From: Opitutaceae bacterium
GTDB lineage: Bacteria > Verrucomicrobiota > Verrucomicrobiia > Opitutales > Opitutaceae
Length of the DNA: 64,000 nt
NCBI GenBank assembly: GCA_027482185.1
Contig: JAIXWF010000008.1
Span: 62,001 to 126,000 of the forward strand
Reading direction: 5' to 3'
Below, piece after piece: positions 46,113-55,149 of this stretch (position 1 is its first letter; each line of letters opens with the position of its first letter). Both the position numbers and the translations under genes were made by a program. Below the pieces are notes generated by a model that ran no database searches, was not told where the DNA came from, and saw only the letters and a program-made list of their open reading frames with translations.

Positions 46113-47081
46113 TCGGGGCGGAGGCGGCGAAGGAAGACGAAACAGGCCGCAACGACGAAGGCGGCGAGGCTGGCGAGGGCGCCGGGGAAATCGGCGGCTT
46201 CGGCGCGGCGGCCGGCGCCGGCGAAATTCTGTTTCGTGCGCTGGTCGAGGATGGGCAGCGTGTCGGCGGCGAGGGTGAGCGCGCGGTCGAGTTTGAAAAT
46301 GCCTTGGCGGGCCTCGGCGAGGTTTTGGGTGAAGCTCGCGCGCTTGATCCAGACGGGGGCCTGGGGCGGCTGGGCCATGGCGCCGAAGACGAGCCAGAGG
46401 CCGATCCACGCCATGGTGGCGGTGCGGCTGGTGCGGCTGAGGGCGGAGACGCCGAGGGCGATGGCGGAGAGCGCGACGAGGGCGACGGCGTGGAACGCGA
46501 GGGCGCGCAGCAGCGGGCCGAACGAAAAGACGATGAAGTCGGTGCCCGGCGCGAAGGCGACGCTGAGCAGCCAGCCGAAGAGCAGCGGGCCGGTCCAGAG
46601 CAGCGCGAGCACGCCGGCGATGAGCCCGAGTTTGCCGAGCAGGTAGTCGCCGGAAGTAAGCGGGCGCGAGAGGTAGACGGTGAGCGCGTGGGTGGCGCGG
46701 TCGAGGGCGATGAGGCGGGGGACCATCGCGGTGAGCGCGATGAGGCTGAGCGTGAGGCCGAGGTAGGAATGGCCCCAGAACACGGCGGTGAACCAGCCGT
46801 CGATGCAGATATCCGGATACAGGAGCACGAGGCCGGAGAGCACGGCGGCGAAGGCCTGGCCGCGGGGGCCGAAGTAGACGGCGAGGGATTCGACCCAGCC
46901 GCCGCTGGAAACGGATTGGCTGAAGACGAAGCCGAGGGCGGCGACGGCGAGGCCCGCGGACCAGGCGACCGAGATCAGCACCTTGAACAGCCGCAGCTGC
47001 AGCAGCTGGCGGAGGCCGGTGAAGATCATCACGCCGCGGCGGTAGCCGACGCCGCGGGGCGTTTGGCGCCAGCGGCTCAGG

Positions 47082-47098
<17 letters not shown>
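46109..47098 (-). CDS. ABC-2 type transporter permease (system 1)
   Basis: 329 residues with at least six transmembrane helices (SAGLAVAALGFVFSQS, VLALLWTGPLLFGWLLSVAF, AALASLAAFVVAACFVFL). It resembles the GldF/NosY group of ABC-2 permeases. The start lies 17 bases inside the upstream ATPase gene, and the stop overlaps the next ATPase. No substrate can be named. Confidence 0.8.
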
Positions 47099-48113
<1,015 letters not shown>

Positions 48114-48240
48114 AGCAGGAAACCGCGGGTGGGCGGGCGAAGTACACCGCGGCGGACCTCCGGGTTACAGAAATCATTCACGGGGGCGAAGGCACAATTT
48201 CCGTGCCTCGGGCGGGAGGGCCCGGCAACCTGCGCGCCGC

Positions 48241-49482
48241 GTGACTCCCGCCGACTTCATCGACCGCCATCCCGCCGAATTGCTCGGCCGCCTGCAGCAG
48301 CTGGTCGGGGTTTCCACGGTGAATCCCCCGGGCGAAAACTACGACCAGATCACCCGCTGGCTCGTGGCCGAACTCGAGGCCCTCGGGCTGGCGACGAAAC
48401 GCTACCCGATCCCGGCCGCGATGATGAAACGGGAATTGCCGCCGGAGCAGCAGGATTACCCGCGTTTCAACGTGCTCGCCAAGTGGCCGGTGCGCGGGGC
48501 GAAGAAGACCGTCCATTTCAACGCCCACTACGACGTCGTGCCGGTTTCCGGCCGCTGGAAGCACGGTTCGCCGTTCAGCGGGTCGGTCGACGGCGGTTGG
48601 ATCTTCGGCCGCGGCACGGCGGACATGAAGGGTTCGATCGCGAGCCTGCTGACGGCCCTGCGCGCGCTGCGCACGGCGGGCGTGACGCCGAAAATGAACG
48701 TCGAGGTCTCGTTCACGGCGGACGAGGAAACGGATTCCGCGCTCGGCACCGGCTGGCTGGTGGCGAACGCCCCGATCAAGCCCGACTACGCCGTCGTGAT
48801 GGAAGGCGGCGAAGGCCCGGCCGTCTGCTGCGGCCACAACGGCACCCTTTGGTACGAGGTGATCGTGCACGGCCGCGCGGCGCACGGCTCGTTGCCGGAG
48901 AAGGGCATCAATGCCCTCGAGAAAATGTCGGCGTTGGTCGGCGAGCTGCAGGAGTACCGGCGCGTCTTGGACCAACGCACCTGGCGCACGCCGGAAGGCC
49001 GGTTGATGCGGCCGACGATCAATCTCGGCGGCGTGTTCCACTGCGGCGAAGGTGCCAAGATCAACACCGTGCCGGCGCACGCGAGCTTCACGATCGACCG
49101 GCGCGTGCTGGCGACGGAGACCCATCCCGCGGCGGAGCGCGAGCTCCGGGCCATGGTGACGGCGGCGGCGCGCCGGGTTCCGCAATGCCGCATCACGCTG
49201 CGGAAAATCTCGGAAAACTATTCCTGTTTCTCGGAACCGACGCATCCGTTCTTCGCCAAGATGGCGGAGTGCGTCGCCGGCGTGCGCCGCAAGCCCGCCG
49301 TGTTCAACGTGTCGACGGGTTTCAACGACATGCATTTCTTCTCCCACCACCTGAAGATCCCGACTTTGGGCTACGGCCCCGGCGGCGTGGATTACCACGG
49401 CGTCAACGAGCGCGCCCAGGTGAAGGAATTGCTCGCGAGCGCCAAGATCTACGCGCGGCTGTTGGCGGAGTTCGCCGGCTGA
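48241..49482 (+). CDS. M20-family metallopeptidase (ArgE/DapE/CPG2 type)
   Basis: 413 residues from a GTG. Zinc-binding and catalytic motifs are FNAHYDVVPVSG, IFGRGTADMKG and FTADEETDS, and the C-terminal metal ligand is in VDYHGVNE. The dimerisation domain (HGRAAHGSLPEKG) is present. The reaction could be deacetylation of an amino acid or hydrolysis of a dipeptide. No biosynthetic neighbours help, so I do not assign ArgE or DapE. The stop codon begins repeat A copy 2. Confidence 0.85.
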   Translation: MTPADFIDRHPAELLGRLQQLVGVSTVNPPGENYDQITRWLVAELEALGLATKRYPIPAAMMKRELPPEQQDYPRFNVLAKWPVRGAKKTVHFNAHYDVVPVSGRWKHGSPFSGSVDGGWIFGRGTADMKGSIASLLTALRALRTAGVTPKMNVEVSFTADEETDSALGTGWLVANAPIKPDYAVVMEGGEGPAVCCGHNGTLWYEVIVHGRAAHGSLPEKGINALEKMSALVGELQEYRRVLDQRTWRTPEGRLMRPTINLGGVFHCGEGAKINTVPAHASFTIDRRVLATETHPAAERELRAMVTAAARRVPQCRITLRKISENYSCFSEPTHPFFAKMAECVAGVRRKPAVFNVSTGFNDMHFFSHHLKIPTLGYGPGGVDYHGVNERAQVKELLASAKIYARLLAEFAG

Positions 49483-49600
49483 GGCGGACGCCTGCAGCTG
49501 AGAGTTGAGCGTTGAAAGTCGAGGGTTGAGAGATCGATCCGCCGAAGGACCGGAAACGCAGTCGCATCACCGGCCGGGTTTGCGTTTTGCCGGGGCCGGC
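49480..49600. repeat. Palindromic repeat A, copy 2 (half element)
   Basis: Begins in the TGA of the M20 gene. Left-arm words CTGAGAGTTGAGCGTTGAAAG and the core GATCGATCCGCCGAAGGACC are shared with copies at 13878 and 62127, but the terminal right arm is missing; it ends with CCGGGTTTGCGTTTTGCCGG. It lies just ahead of the small membrane protein gene. Confidence 0.7.
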
Positions 49601-49617
49601 TACTGTGCCCCTTTCCG

Positions 49618-49935
49618 ATGTTCGCGAACCTGCACCAACTCATCCACGGCCGGCCGCCGCCGCCCGAGGTCGAGAAATCGGCGTTCATCGAAGAGGTGCG
49701 GGTGTCGGGCGGCGGGCCCGAGCGGCGCAATCCGCGCGTGGAGCGCACGATCTTGGTTTGCTGGGTGCTCATCGCGGTGAAGCACGCGGCGATCATTTGG
49801 GTCTGCCATCGCTACCCGGTGCCGTACCACCAGCTCTGGATCAATTTCCCCACCTGGTTGCTCGGGGCGCTCGCCACCGGCGTTTATTTTCTCGGTTCGC
49901 GCCGCGGCGCCGGTCCGCGCGCCGCGGGGCGCTGA
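49618..49935 (+). CDS. Small membrane protein of unknown function
   Basis: 105 residues with two predicted transmembrane helices (TILVCWVLIAVKHAAIIWV and TWLLGALATGVYFLG) joined by a short loop. The N-terminal half (HQLIHGRPPPPEVEKSAF) is polar. Coding bias fits its neighbours, and a downstream gene starts 48 bases later on the same strand. No family recognised. Confidence 0.55.
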   Translation: MFANLHQLIHGRPPPPEVEKSAFIEEVRVSGGGPERRNPRVERTILVCWVLIAVKHAAIIWVCHRYPVPYHQLWINFPTWLLGALATGVYFLGSRRGAGPRAAGR

Positions 49936-49982
49936 CGGATTTTGGGCTTTGGCGGCCGCCGGCCGCCCCCCACTCTGGCCCG

Positions 49983-50924
49983 ATGCCCAACGTTCCCGGA
50001 CTCCGCAGTCCCTACGCCGTCGTCGGCCGGCTCGTCTATTTCGGCCGCATGCTCGACAAGATCCGTCTGCACGCCGCCGGCGCCCTGCCCGCCGACTACA
50101 CGGCCAATTTGGGCACGGGTTTCGACGGCCGCTGCTGCAATTTCCTCCGCGTGAAGTACGACGAGCTCAAGGCGCGCGCGCTGGCCGGCGACCTCGACGA
50201 TACCGCTTTGCTGACGTGGTGCGAGGAACGCGGCGGCCGCCGCACCGATGAGGAATGCGAAGTCTGGTGCGGCTTCATGATGAAGCGCGGCTTCCGTGAC
50301 GCCGGCGCCGAGATTTTGGCGAAACGCCTCCGCGAGAGCGGTCTCGAGGGCAAGCCGGCCCTCACGTTGTTCGACTACCTCGATTTCGACGAAGGCCGCG
50401 ACCCCGTCGCGGCGCGCGCGTGGGAACTGCGGCCGCCGACCGTCGTGCTGATCATGGGCGTTTCCGGCAGCGGCAAGACCACCGTCGGACTGCGCCTCGC
50501 GGGCGAACTCGGCTGGGTGTTCCGCGACGCCGACGATTTCCACCCCGCGGCCAACGTCGCGAAAATGAGCGCCGGCCAGCCGCTCACCGATGCGGACCGC
50601 GCCCCTTGGCTCGCGGCGATCCGCGCATTCATCGTCGCGGCCCTCGCGCGCGGGGAAAGCGCCGTCGTGACCTGCTCCGCGTTGAAGGAAGCGTACCGCC
50701 AGGCCGCGATTCCGGATCCTGCCCGCGTGAAACTCGTCCACCTCGCCGGCGACTACGGCCTCATCCTCGAGCGCATGCAGCGCCGCCAAGGCCACTTCAT
50801 GAAGGCGGAAATGCTGCAGTCGCAATTCGCCGCGCTCGAGGCGCCGACCGGTGCCCTCGCGGTCGACATCGGCCGCACGCCCGAGGAAATCGTCGCCGAA
50901 ATCCGGCGTCGCGCCGGGATTTGA
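49983..50924 (+). CDS. DUF5069-gluconokinase fusion
   Basis: 313 residues in two parts. Residues 1-150 are a DUF5069 domain (LRSPYAVVGRLVYFGRMLDK, GFDGRCCNFLRVKYDEL). Residues 153-313 are a GntK-type gluconokinase with Walker A GVSGSGKTT (159-167), RDADDFHPAANVAKMSAG, ALKEAYR and LQSQFAALEAP. The kinase phosphorylates D-gluconate to 6-phosphogluconate, the substrate of gnd (18 kb). The DUF5069 part is of unknown function but is usually a stand-alone protein in this phylum. The fused ORF is open with no frameshift. Confidence 0.85.
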   Translation: MPNVPGLRSPYAVVGRLVYFGRMLDKIRLHAAGALPADYTANLGTGFDGRCCNFLRVKYDELKARALAGDLDDTALLTWCEERGGRRTDEECEVWCGFMMKRGFRDAGAEILAKRLRESGLEGKPALTLFDYLDFDEGRDPVAARAWELRPPTVVLIMGVSGSGKTTVGLRLAGELGWVFRDADDFHPAANVAKMSAGQPLTDADRAPWLAAIRAFIVAALARGESAVVTCSALKEAYRQAAIPDPARVKLVHLAGDYGLILERMQRRQGHFMKAEMLQSQFAALEAPTGALAVDIGRTPEEIVAEIRRRAGI

Positions 50925-50983
50925 CCGCCGCGCCGCCAAGTCGCGGCTCGCGCCGGCCGGAACCTTTCCGCTAAGGAGCAGCT

Positions 50984-53428
50984 GTGTCCCCGGCCGCCGC
51001 CCAACGTCTTCGTCTCCTCGCCAGCTCCGTCAGCGTGCTGCTGCTCGTCGCTATTTTGGCGGCGGGTTGGTTCTACTGGCGGGTGCGGGCCAGCCTGCCG
51101 CAGCTCGACGGCACCGTCCGCGTCGAGGGCCTCGGCGCCGGCGTCACCGTGACGCGCGACGCCCTCGGCGTGCCGACCGTGCGCGGCGCGGATCGCCGGG
51201 ACGTCACGCGCGCCCTCGGCTGGCTGCACGCGCAGGACCGCTTTTTCCAAATGGACCTGCTGCGGCGTTCCGCCGCGGGCGAATTGTCCGCGCTGTTCGG
51301 CGAACGGGCGCTGGCCCGCGACCGCGCGGTGCGGCGCCACGGTTTCCGGGCGGTTGCCCGCGAGAGCGTTGCCCGCGCGACGCCGGAGGAACGCGCGTTG
51401 CTCGAGGCGTTTTCCGCGGGCGTGAACGCCGGCCTCGCGGCCCTCGGCGCCAAGCCCTTCGAGTACTACATCCTGCGGACCGAACCCCAGCCGTGGCGGC
51501 CCGAGGATTCGCTGCTGATCGTCCATGCGATGACGCTCGATCTGCAGGACGATTCCGGCGGCTACGAGCAGACGCTCATGACGCTGCGCGATGTCCTCGG
51601 GCGGGATATGTACGCGTTCCTTACGCCGCTGCTGACGCCGGGCGACGCCGCGCTCGACGGCACCAAGGGCGAGGTCGGCCCGATCCCCGGGCCCAAGGTC
51701 TTCAATCTGCGCAACCGCAAGGTCGGCGCCGCCGCGCCGCCGCCTGCGGAGACTCGCTTGGCCGGCACCGATCTCTTTGCCCGGCCCGACGGCGAATTCC
51801 GCGTCGGGTCCAACGCGTTTGCCGTCTCCGGCGCGCACACGGCCGACGGCACCGGCCTGCTCGCGAACGACATGCACCTCGGCCACAGCGCGCCGAACAT
51901 CTGGTACCGCGCCGTCATCGAGTACGGCGGCCGCCGCATCGCCGGCGTGATGGCGCCCGGGGCGCCGGCGATCGTCGCCGGCAGCAACGGCCACGTGGCC
52001 TGGGGCGTGACCAATTCCGGGATCGATGTCGCCGACCTCGTCGAGGTCGACGTCAACAGCATCGCCAAGACCCTGTACCGGGCGCCCGGATACGAACGCC
52101 TGATCGAGATCGGCACGCGCACGGAAACGATCGAAGTGAAGGGCGGCGACCCGGTGAAACTGGAAGTGCCGTACACCGTCTGGGGGCCGATCGTCGGCCA
52201 GACCGAGAGCGAACGCCCGCTGGCGATGCGCTGGACGGCGCACGATCCGGAGGCGGCCAACATCAAACTGGTCGAGCTCGAAGCCGCGCAGACCGTGGCG
52301 GAGGCCGTGCGCGTCGCGCACCGCGCGGGCGTGCCGTCCTTGAATTTCATCGCCGCCGACCGCGCCGGCGACGTGGCGTGGACGATCGCGGGGAAAGTTC
52401 CGAAGCGCGTCGGCTTCGACGGCCGGTTGCCGGTGTCGTGGACCTTCGGCGACCGCCGCTGGGACGGTTATCTGAGTTCCGGGGAAACGCCGGTCGTGAC
52501 GACGGCGGCGAAAGATTTTCCGGGCGCCCTCCCCGCCCCCGCCGGGCGCGTCTGGTCCGGCAACCAGCGCCAGATCGGCGGCGCGGCGCTGGCGTTGCTC
52601 GGCGACGGCGCCTATGCCCGCGGCGCGCGGGCGGCGCAGATCCGCGACGGCCTCGAGGCCGTGCCGAAGGCGACGCCGGCGGACCTGTTCGCCGTGCAGC
52701 TCGACCACCGCGCGCTCTTTCTTGCGCGCTGGCACGCGCTGATGCTCGAGGCCCTTTCCCCGGCGGCGATCGAGGGCAAGCCGGAGCGTGCGGCGCTGCG
52801 GACGGCGGTGGAAAAGTGGGACGGCGCCGCGACAACAGACAGTGTGAGTTATCGGCTCGTGCGCGAGTTCCGGCTCGCGGTGCTGCGCAAGGTGTTCACG
52901 CCGGTGTTCGCCGGCTGCCGCGAGCTTTATCCCGAGTTCACGCTGGAGCGGCTGCCGCTCGAGGCCGTGTTTTGGAAACTGTGGGCGGAGAAACCGCTGC
53001 ACTGGCTCAATCCGGATTTCGGCACCTGGGAGGAACTGGCCGCCGCCGCGGGCGACGACGTGCTCCGGAATCTTGAAAAGCAGAAACTCGCGCCCGCGGC
53101 CGCGACCTGGGGCAAGCTCAACACCGCGCGCATCGCGCATCCCTTCGCGGGGAGCATGGCGTGGTTCGCCCGCTGGCTCGCGTTGCCGGCGGATCCGTTG
53201 CCCGGCGGCGACGACATGCCCCGCTCCCAGCGGCAGGGCCACGGCGTGAGCCAGCGGCTCGTGGTCGCGCCCGGCCGCGAGGAAGCGGGCCTCTTCCATA
53301 TGCCCGCGGGACAGAGCGGACACCCGCTGTCGCCGTACTTCCGCGCCGGCCACGAGCTTTGGGTGAAAGCCGAGTCCGCGCCGCTGCTGGCCGGGCCCAC
53401 CGTGCATACGCTGACGTTCCAGCCGTAG
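50984..53428 (+). CDS. Penicillin-acylase-family Ntn hydrolase (S45)
   Basis: 814 residues from a GTG preceded by AAGGAG. An N-terminal transmembrane/signal segment (SVSVLLLVAILAAGWFYW) is followed by the alpha chain and, after self-cleavage, a beta chain beginning at Ser276 in FRVGSNAFAVSG. Other family motifs are RGADRRDVTRALGWLHAQDR and LLANDMHLGHSAPNIWYR. S45 enzymes hydrolyse amides such as penicillins and N-acyl homoserine lactones. The natural substrate cannot be told from sequence. Export to the periplasm is expected. Confidence 0.88.
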   Translation: MSPAAAQRLRLLASSVSVLLLVAILAAGWFYWRVRASLPQLDGTVRVEGLGAGVTVTRDALGVPTVRGADRRDVTRALGWLHAQDRFFQMDLLRRSAAGELSALFGERALARDRAVRRHGFRAVARESVARATPEERALLEAFSAGVNAGLAALGAKPFEYYILRTEPQPWRPEDSLLIVHAMTLDLQDDSGGYEQTLMTLRDVLGRDMYAFLTPLLTPGDAALDGTKGEVGPIPGPKVFNLRNRKVGAAAPPPAETRLAGTDLFARPDGEFRVGSNAFAVSGAHTADGTGLLANDMHLGHSAPNIWYRAVIEYGGRRIAGVMAPGAPAIVAGSNGHVAWGVTNSGIDVADLVEVDVNSIAKTLYRAPGYERLIEIGTRTETIEVKGGDPVKLEVPYTVWGPIVGQTESERPLAMRWTAHDPEAANIKLVELEAAQTVAEAVRVAHRAGVPSLNFIAADRAGDVAWTIAGKVPKRVGFDGRLPVSWTFGDRRWDGYLSSGETPVVTTAAKDFPGALPAPAGRVWSGNQRQIGGAALALLGDGAYARGARAAQIRDGLEAVPKATPADLFAVQLDHRALFLARWHALMLEALSPAAIEGKPERAALRTAVEKWDGAATTDSVSYRLVREFRLAVLRKVFTPVFAGCRELYPEFTLERLPLEAVFWKLWAEKPLHWLNPDFGTWEELAAAAGDDVLRNLEKQKLAPAAATWGKLNTARIAHPFAGSMAWFARWLALPADPLPGGDDMPRSQRQGHGVSQRLVVAPGREEAGLFHMPAGQSGHPLSPYFRAGHELWVKAESAPLLAGPTVHTLTFQP

Positions 53429-53437
53429 CGGAACGGG

Positions 53438-53512
53438 AAGTTGAAGGTTGAAAGGTGAAGGTTGAAAGATCGGCCCCGGCAACTCGGAGGCCGGCGGGTT
53501 TTGCGTTGAGCC
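53438..53512. repeat. Repeat A words, copy 4 (partial)
   Basis: AAGTTGAAGGTTGAAAGGTG words followed by GAAAGATCGGCCCC and a core ending CGGGTTTTGCGTTGAGCC, like the tail of copy 2. It fills the space between the acylase gene and the next gene. Confidence 0.6.
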
Positions 53513-53547
53513 GAAGGCGGCGGCGGCGCTTGTTGGCGGCGCGCCGG

Positions 53548-54249
53548 ATGAAGAAAAAGCAACGCAGCTACACGGTCTACCTCGGCGGCGAGCTCTTCGC
53601 GCTGAAGCACCTCGTCGGCAACGCCTGGCTCGCGGAAGCGATCTACGAGAAATCGCACGGCCGTTTCCGCTGCGTGCTGCCGCAGGACCTGCCCGAGGAC
53701 GGCGGCCGCAGCGCGCGCGCCACGCGCGACCGGAACTTCCGCGCCCTCGTCGCCTGCGACCTCGCGCTGCTGAAGTTCGACGGCGCCGAATTGGACAGCG
53801 GGACGGTGATCGAATTCCTCTACGCCAAGACGGCGGACATGCCCGCCGTGCTGCTGCGCACGGATGTGCGCAACGGCGGCGACTACCGCGACGAGCCGTG
53901 GAACCTGATGGCGAGTTACTTTCCGCGGACGCTGTCGGTCTTCGTGCCGAGTCTCGACGATTACCGCGCGCGCCTGCGCCGCCGGAGCCGCGCCGGCGTC
54001 GACCACGCGCTGCACTTGGCCGGGCAGCACAGCTCCGCCGCGGCGCAGCTCGCGTGCGACCACACCGCCGCGCTTTGCGTGCGCGCCCTCGAGCGCGTCC
54101 TCGCGGTCGAGCCGGTGATGCCGAAGCACCTCCGCGAGGAAGTTTACCAATGGCTCGCGCTCATGCCCGGCTTGCGCGGCAAGGAGAAAGCCCTCCGCCG
54201 CGAATTCGAAGGCCACCTCGAACGCAAGGTGGAGCGGGACCTGCTATAA
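53548..54249 (+). CDS. Nucleoside 2-deoxyribosyltransferase-like protein
   Basis: 233 residues. The first part YTVYLGGELFALKHLVGNAW and the motif LVACDLALLKFDGAELDSGT followed by VIEFLYAK correspond to the catalytic core of the nucleoside 2-deoxyribosyltransferase family, with a Glu in the expected position after DSGT. The C-terminal ~90 residues are helical and unlike the family. The neighbouring upp gene supports a role in nucleobase or nucleoside salvage. The ATG at 53548 was chosen because the homology begins just after it; a start at 53455 lies within repeat words. Confidence 0.65.
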   Translation: MKKKQRSYTVYLGGELFALKHLVGNAWLAEAIYEKSHGRFRCVLPQDLPEDGGRSARATRDRNFRALVACDLALLKFDGAELDSGTVIEFLYAKTADMPAVLLRTDVRNGGDYRDEPWNLMASYFPRTLSVFVPSLDDYRARLRRRSRAGVDHALHLAGQHSSAAAQLACDHTAALCVRALERVLAVEPVMPKHLREEVYQWLALMPGLRGKEKALRREFEGHLERKVERDLL

Positions 54250-54362
54250 ATGCGGAATGCGGATTGGGGAATGCGGAATGAACACTGATGCGCTTCCCGC
54301 CGGCTGAATCCGTTTCGCTTTCTTCAATCCGCAACCCGCACTCCGCGATCCCCGATTATCCG
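54248..54362. repeat. Palindromic repeat G (starts in the stop codon)
   Basis: Left arm AAATGCGGAATGCGGATTGG then GGGAATGCGGAATG; right arm TCAATCCGCAACCCGCACTC with CCGCGATCCCCGATTATCC. It begins in the TAA of the upstream gene and ends two bases before the upp ATG, so it is the whole spacer and would sit in the upp 5' leader. Confidence 0.65.
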
Positions 54363-54364
54363 CC

Positions 54365-54985
54365 ATGCCCGTCCACGTCCTCGATCATCCGCTCGCGTCG
54401 CACATCCTCACGCACCTGCGCGACCGCACCACGAAACCGGCGACGTTCCGCACCCTCGCCTACCAGCTGAGCCTGCTGCTCGCGATCGAGTCGACGGGCG
54501 ACATCGAAACCGAGATCAAGGACATCGAAACGCCGCTCGAGCCCGTCAAGGGCCGGGTGCTCGCCCACCAGCCCCTTGTCGTCGTTCCGATTCTGCGCGC
54601 CGGCCTCGGCATGGTGCAGCCGTTCACCGACATCTTCCCGGACGTCAGCGTCGGCTACATCGGTCTCGAGCGCGACCACGAGACGGCGCGGGCCCGCAGC
54701 TACTACTGCAAACTGCCGCCGTTGCGCGGCCGCCATGTGTTCATCGTCGACCCGATGCTGGCGACCGGCGGCTCGGCGGTGAAGGCGCTGTCGGTCGTGA
54801 AACAGCAGGCGCCGGCCGACGTGCGGCTCGTCTGCATCGTGAGCGCGCCCGAAGGCGTGGCCGAGGTGGAACAACACCATCCCGGCACCGTGATCCACAC
54901 CGCCGCGCTCGACCGGCAGCTCAACGACCGGAAATACATTTTGCCCGGGCTCGGCGATTTCGGCGACCGGCTTTACGGGACCTGA
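54365..54985 (+). CDS. upp: Uracil phosphoribosyltransferase
   Basis: 206 residues. Makes UMP from uracil and PRPP. The PRPP-binding loop FIVDPMLATGGSAVKAL, the LRAGLGMVQPF segment and the C-terminal uracil-binding GDFGDRLYGT are canonical. It sits downstream of the deoxyribosyltransferase-like gene; the two may form a salvage unit. The spacer between them is entirely repeat G. Confidence 0.95.
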   Translation: MPVHVLDHPLASHILTHLRDRTTKPATFRTLAYQLSLLLAIESTGDIETEIKDIETPLEPVKGRVLAHQPLVVVPILRAGLGMVQPFTDIFPDVSVGYIGLERDHETARARSYYCKLPPLRGRHVFIVDPMLATGGSAVKALSVVKQQAPADVRLVCIVSAPEGVAEVEQHHPGTVIHTAALDRQLNDRKYILPGLGDFGDRLYGT

Positions 54986-55005
54986 GCGCGGCGCGGGCGC
55001 GCCGC

Positions 55006-55096
55006 GGTTGAAAGGTGAACGTTTCCAGTTGAAAGCACGGCAGCGCCCGCTGCCGAAGCTCCGTGCTTTCAACCTTCACCTTTCAACTTTCAACTC
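55006..55096. repeat. Repeat A words, copy 5 (complete hairpin)
   Basis: GGTTGAAAGGTGAACG and CAGTTGAAAGCACGG on the left; CCGTGCTTTCAACCTTCACC and TTTCAACTTTCAACTCC on the right. The arms pair closely around a short GC-rich loop. It is just after upp and next to a copy of repeat H. Confidence 0.75.
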
Positions 55097-55120
55097 CGCC
55101 GCCGCAGGCGCGGGCGGACC

Positions 55121-55149
55121 GGCCCGGGCTGAAGCTCCGGGCTACGGCC
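55121..55149. repeat. Repeat H, copy 1 (overlaps a stop codon)
   Basis: 29 bases; the complement reads GGCCGTAGCCCGGAGCTTCA then GCCCGGGCC. It differs by one base from 62302-62329. The TAG stop of the minus-strand TPR protein gene is inside it. Both copies lie beside a repeat A element. Confidence 0.75.
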
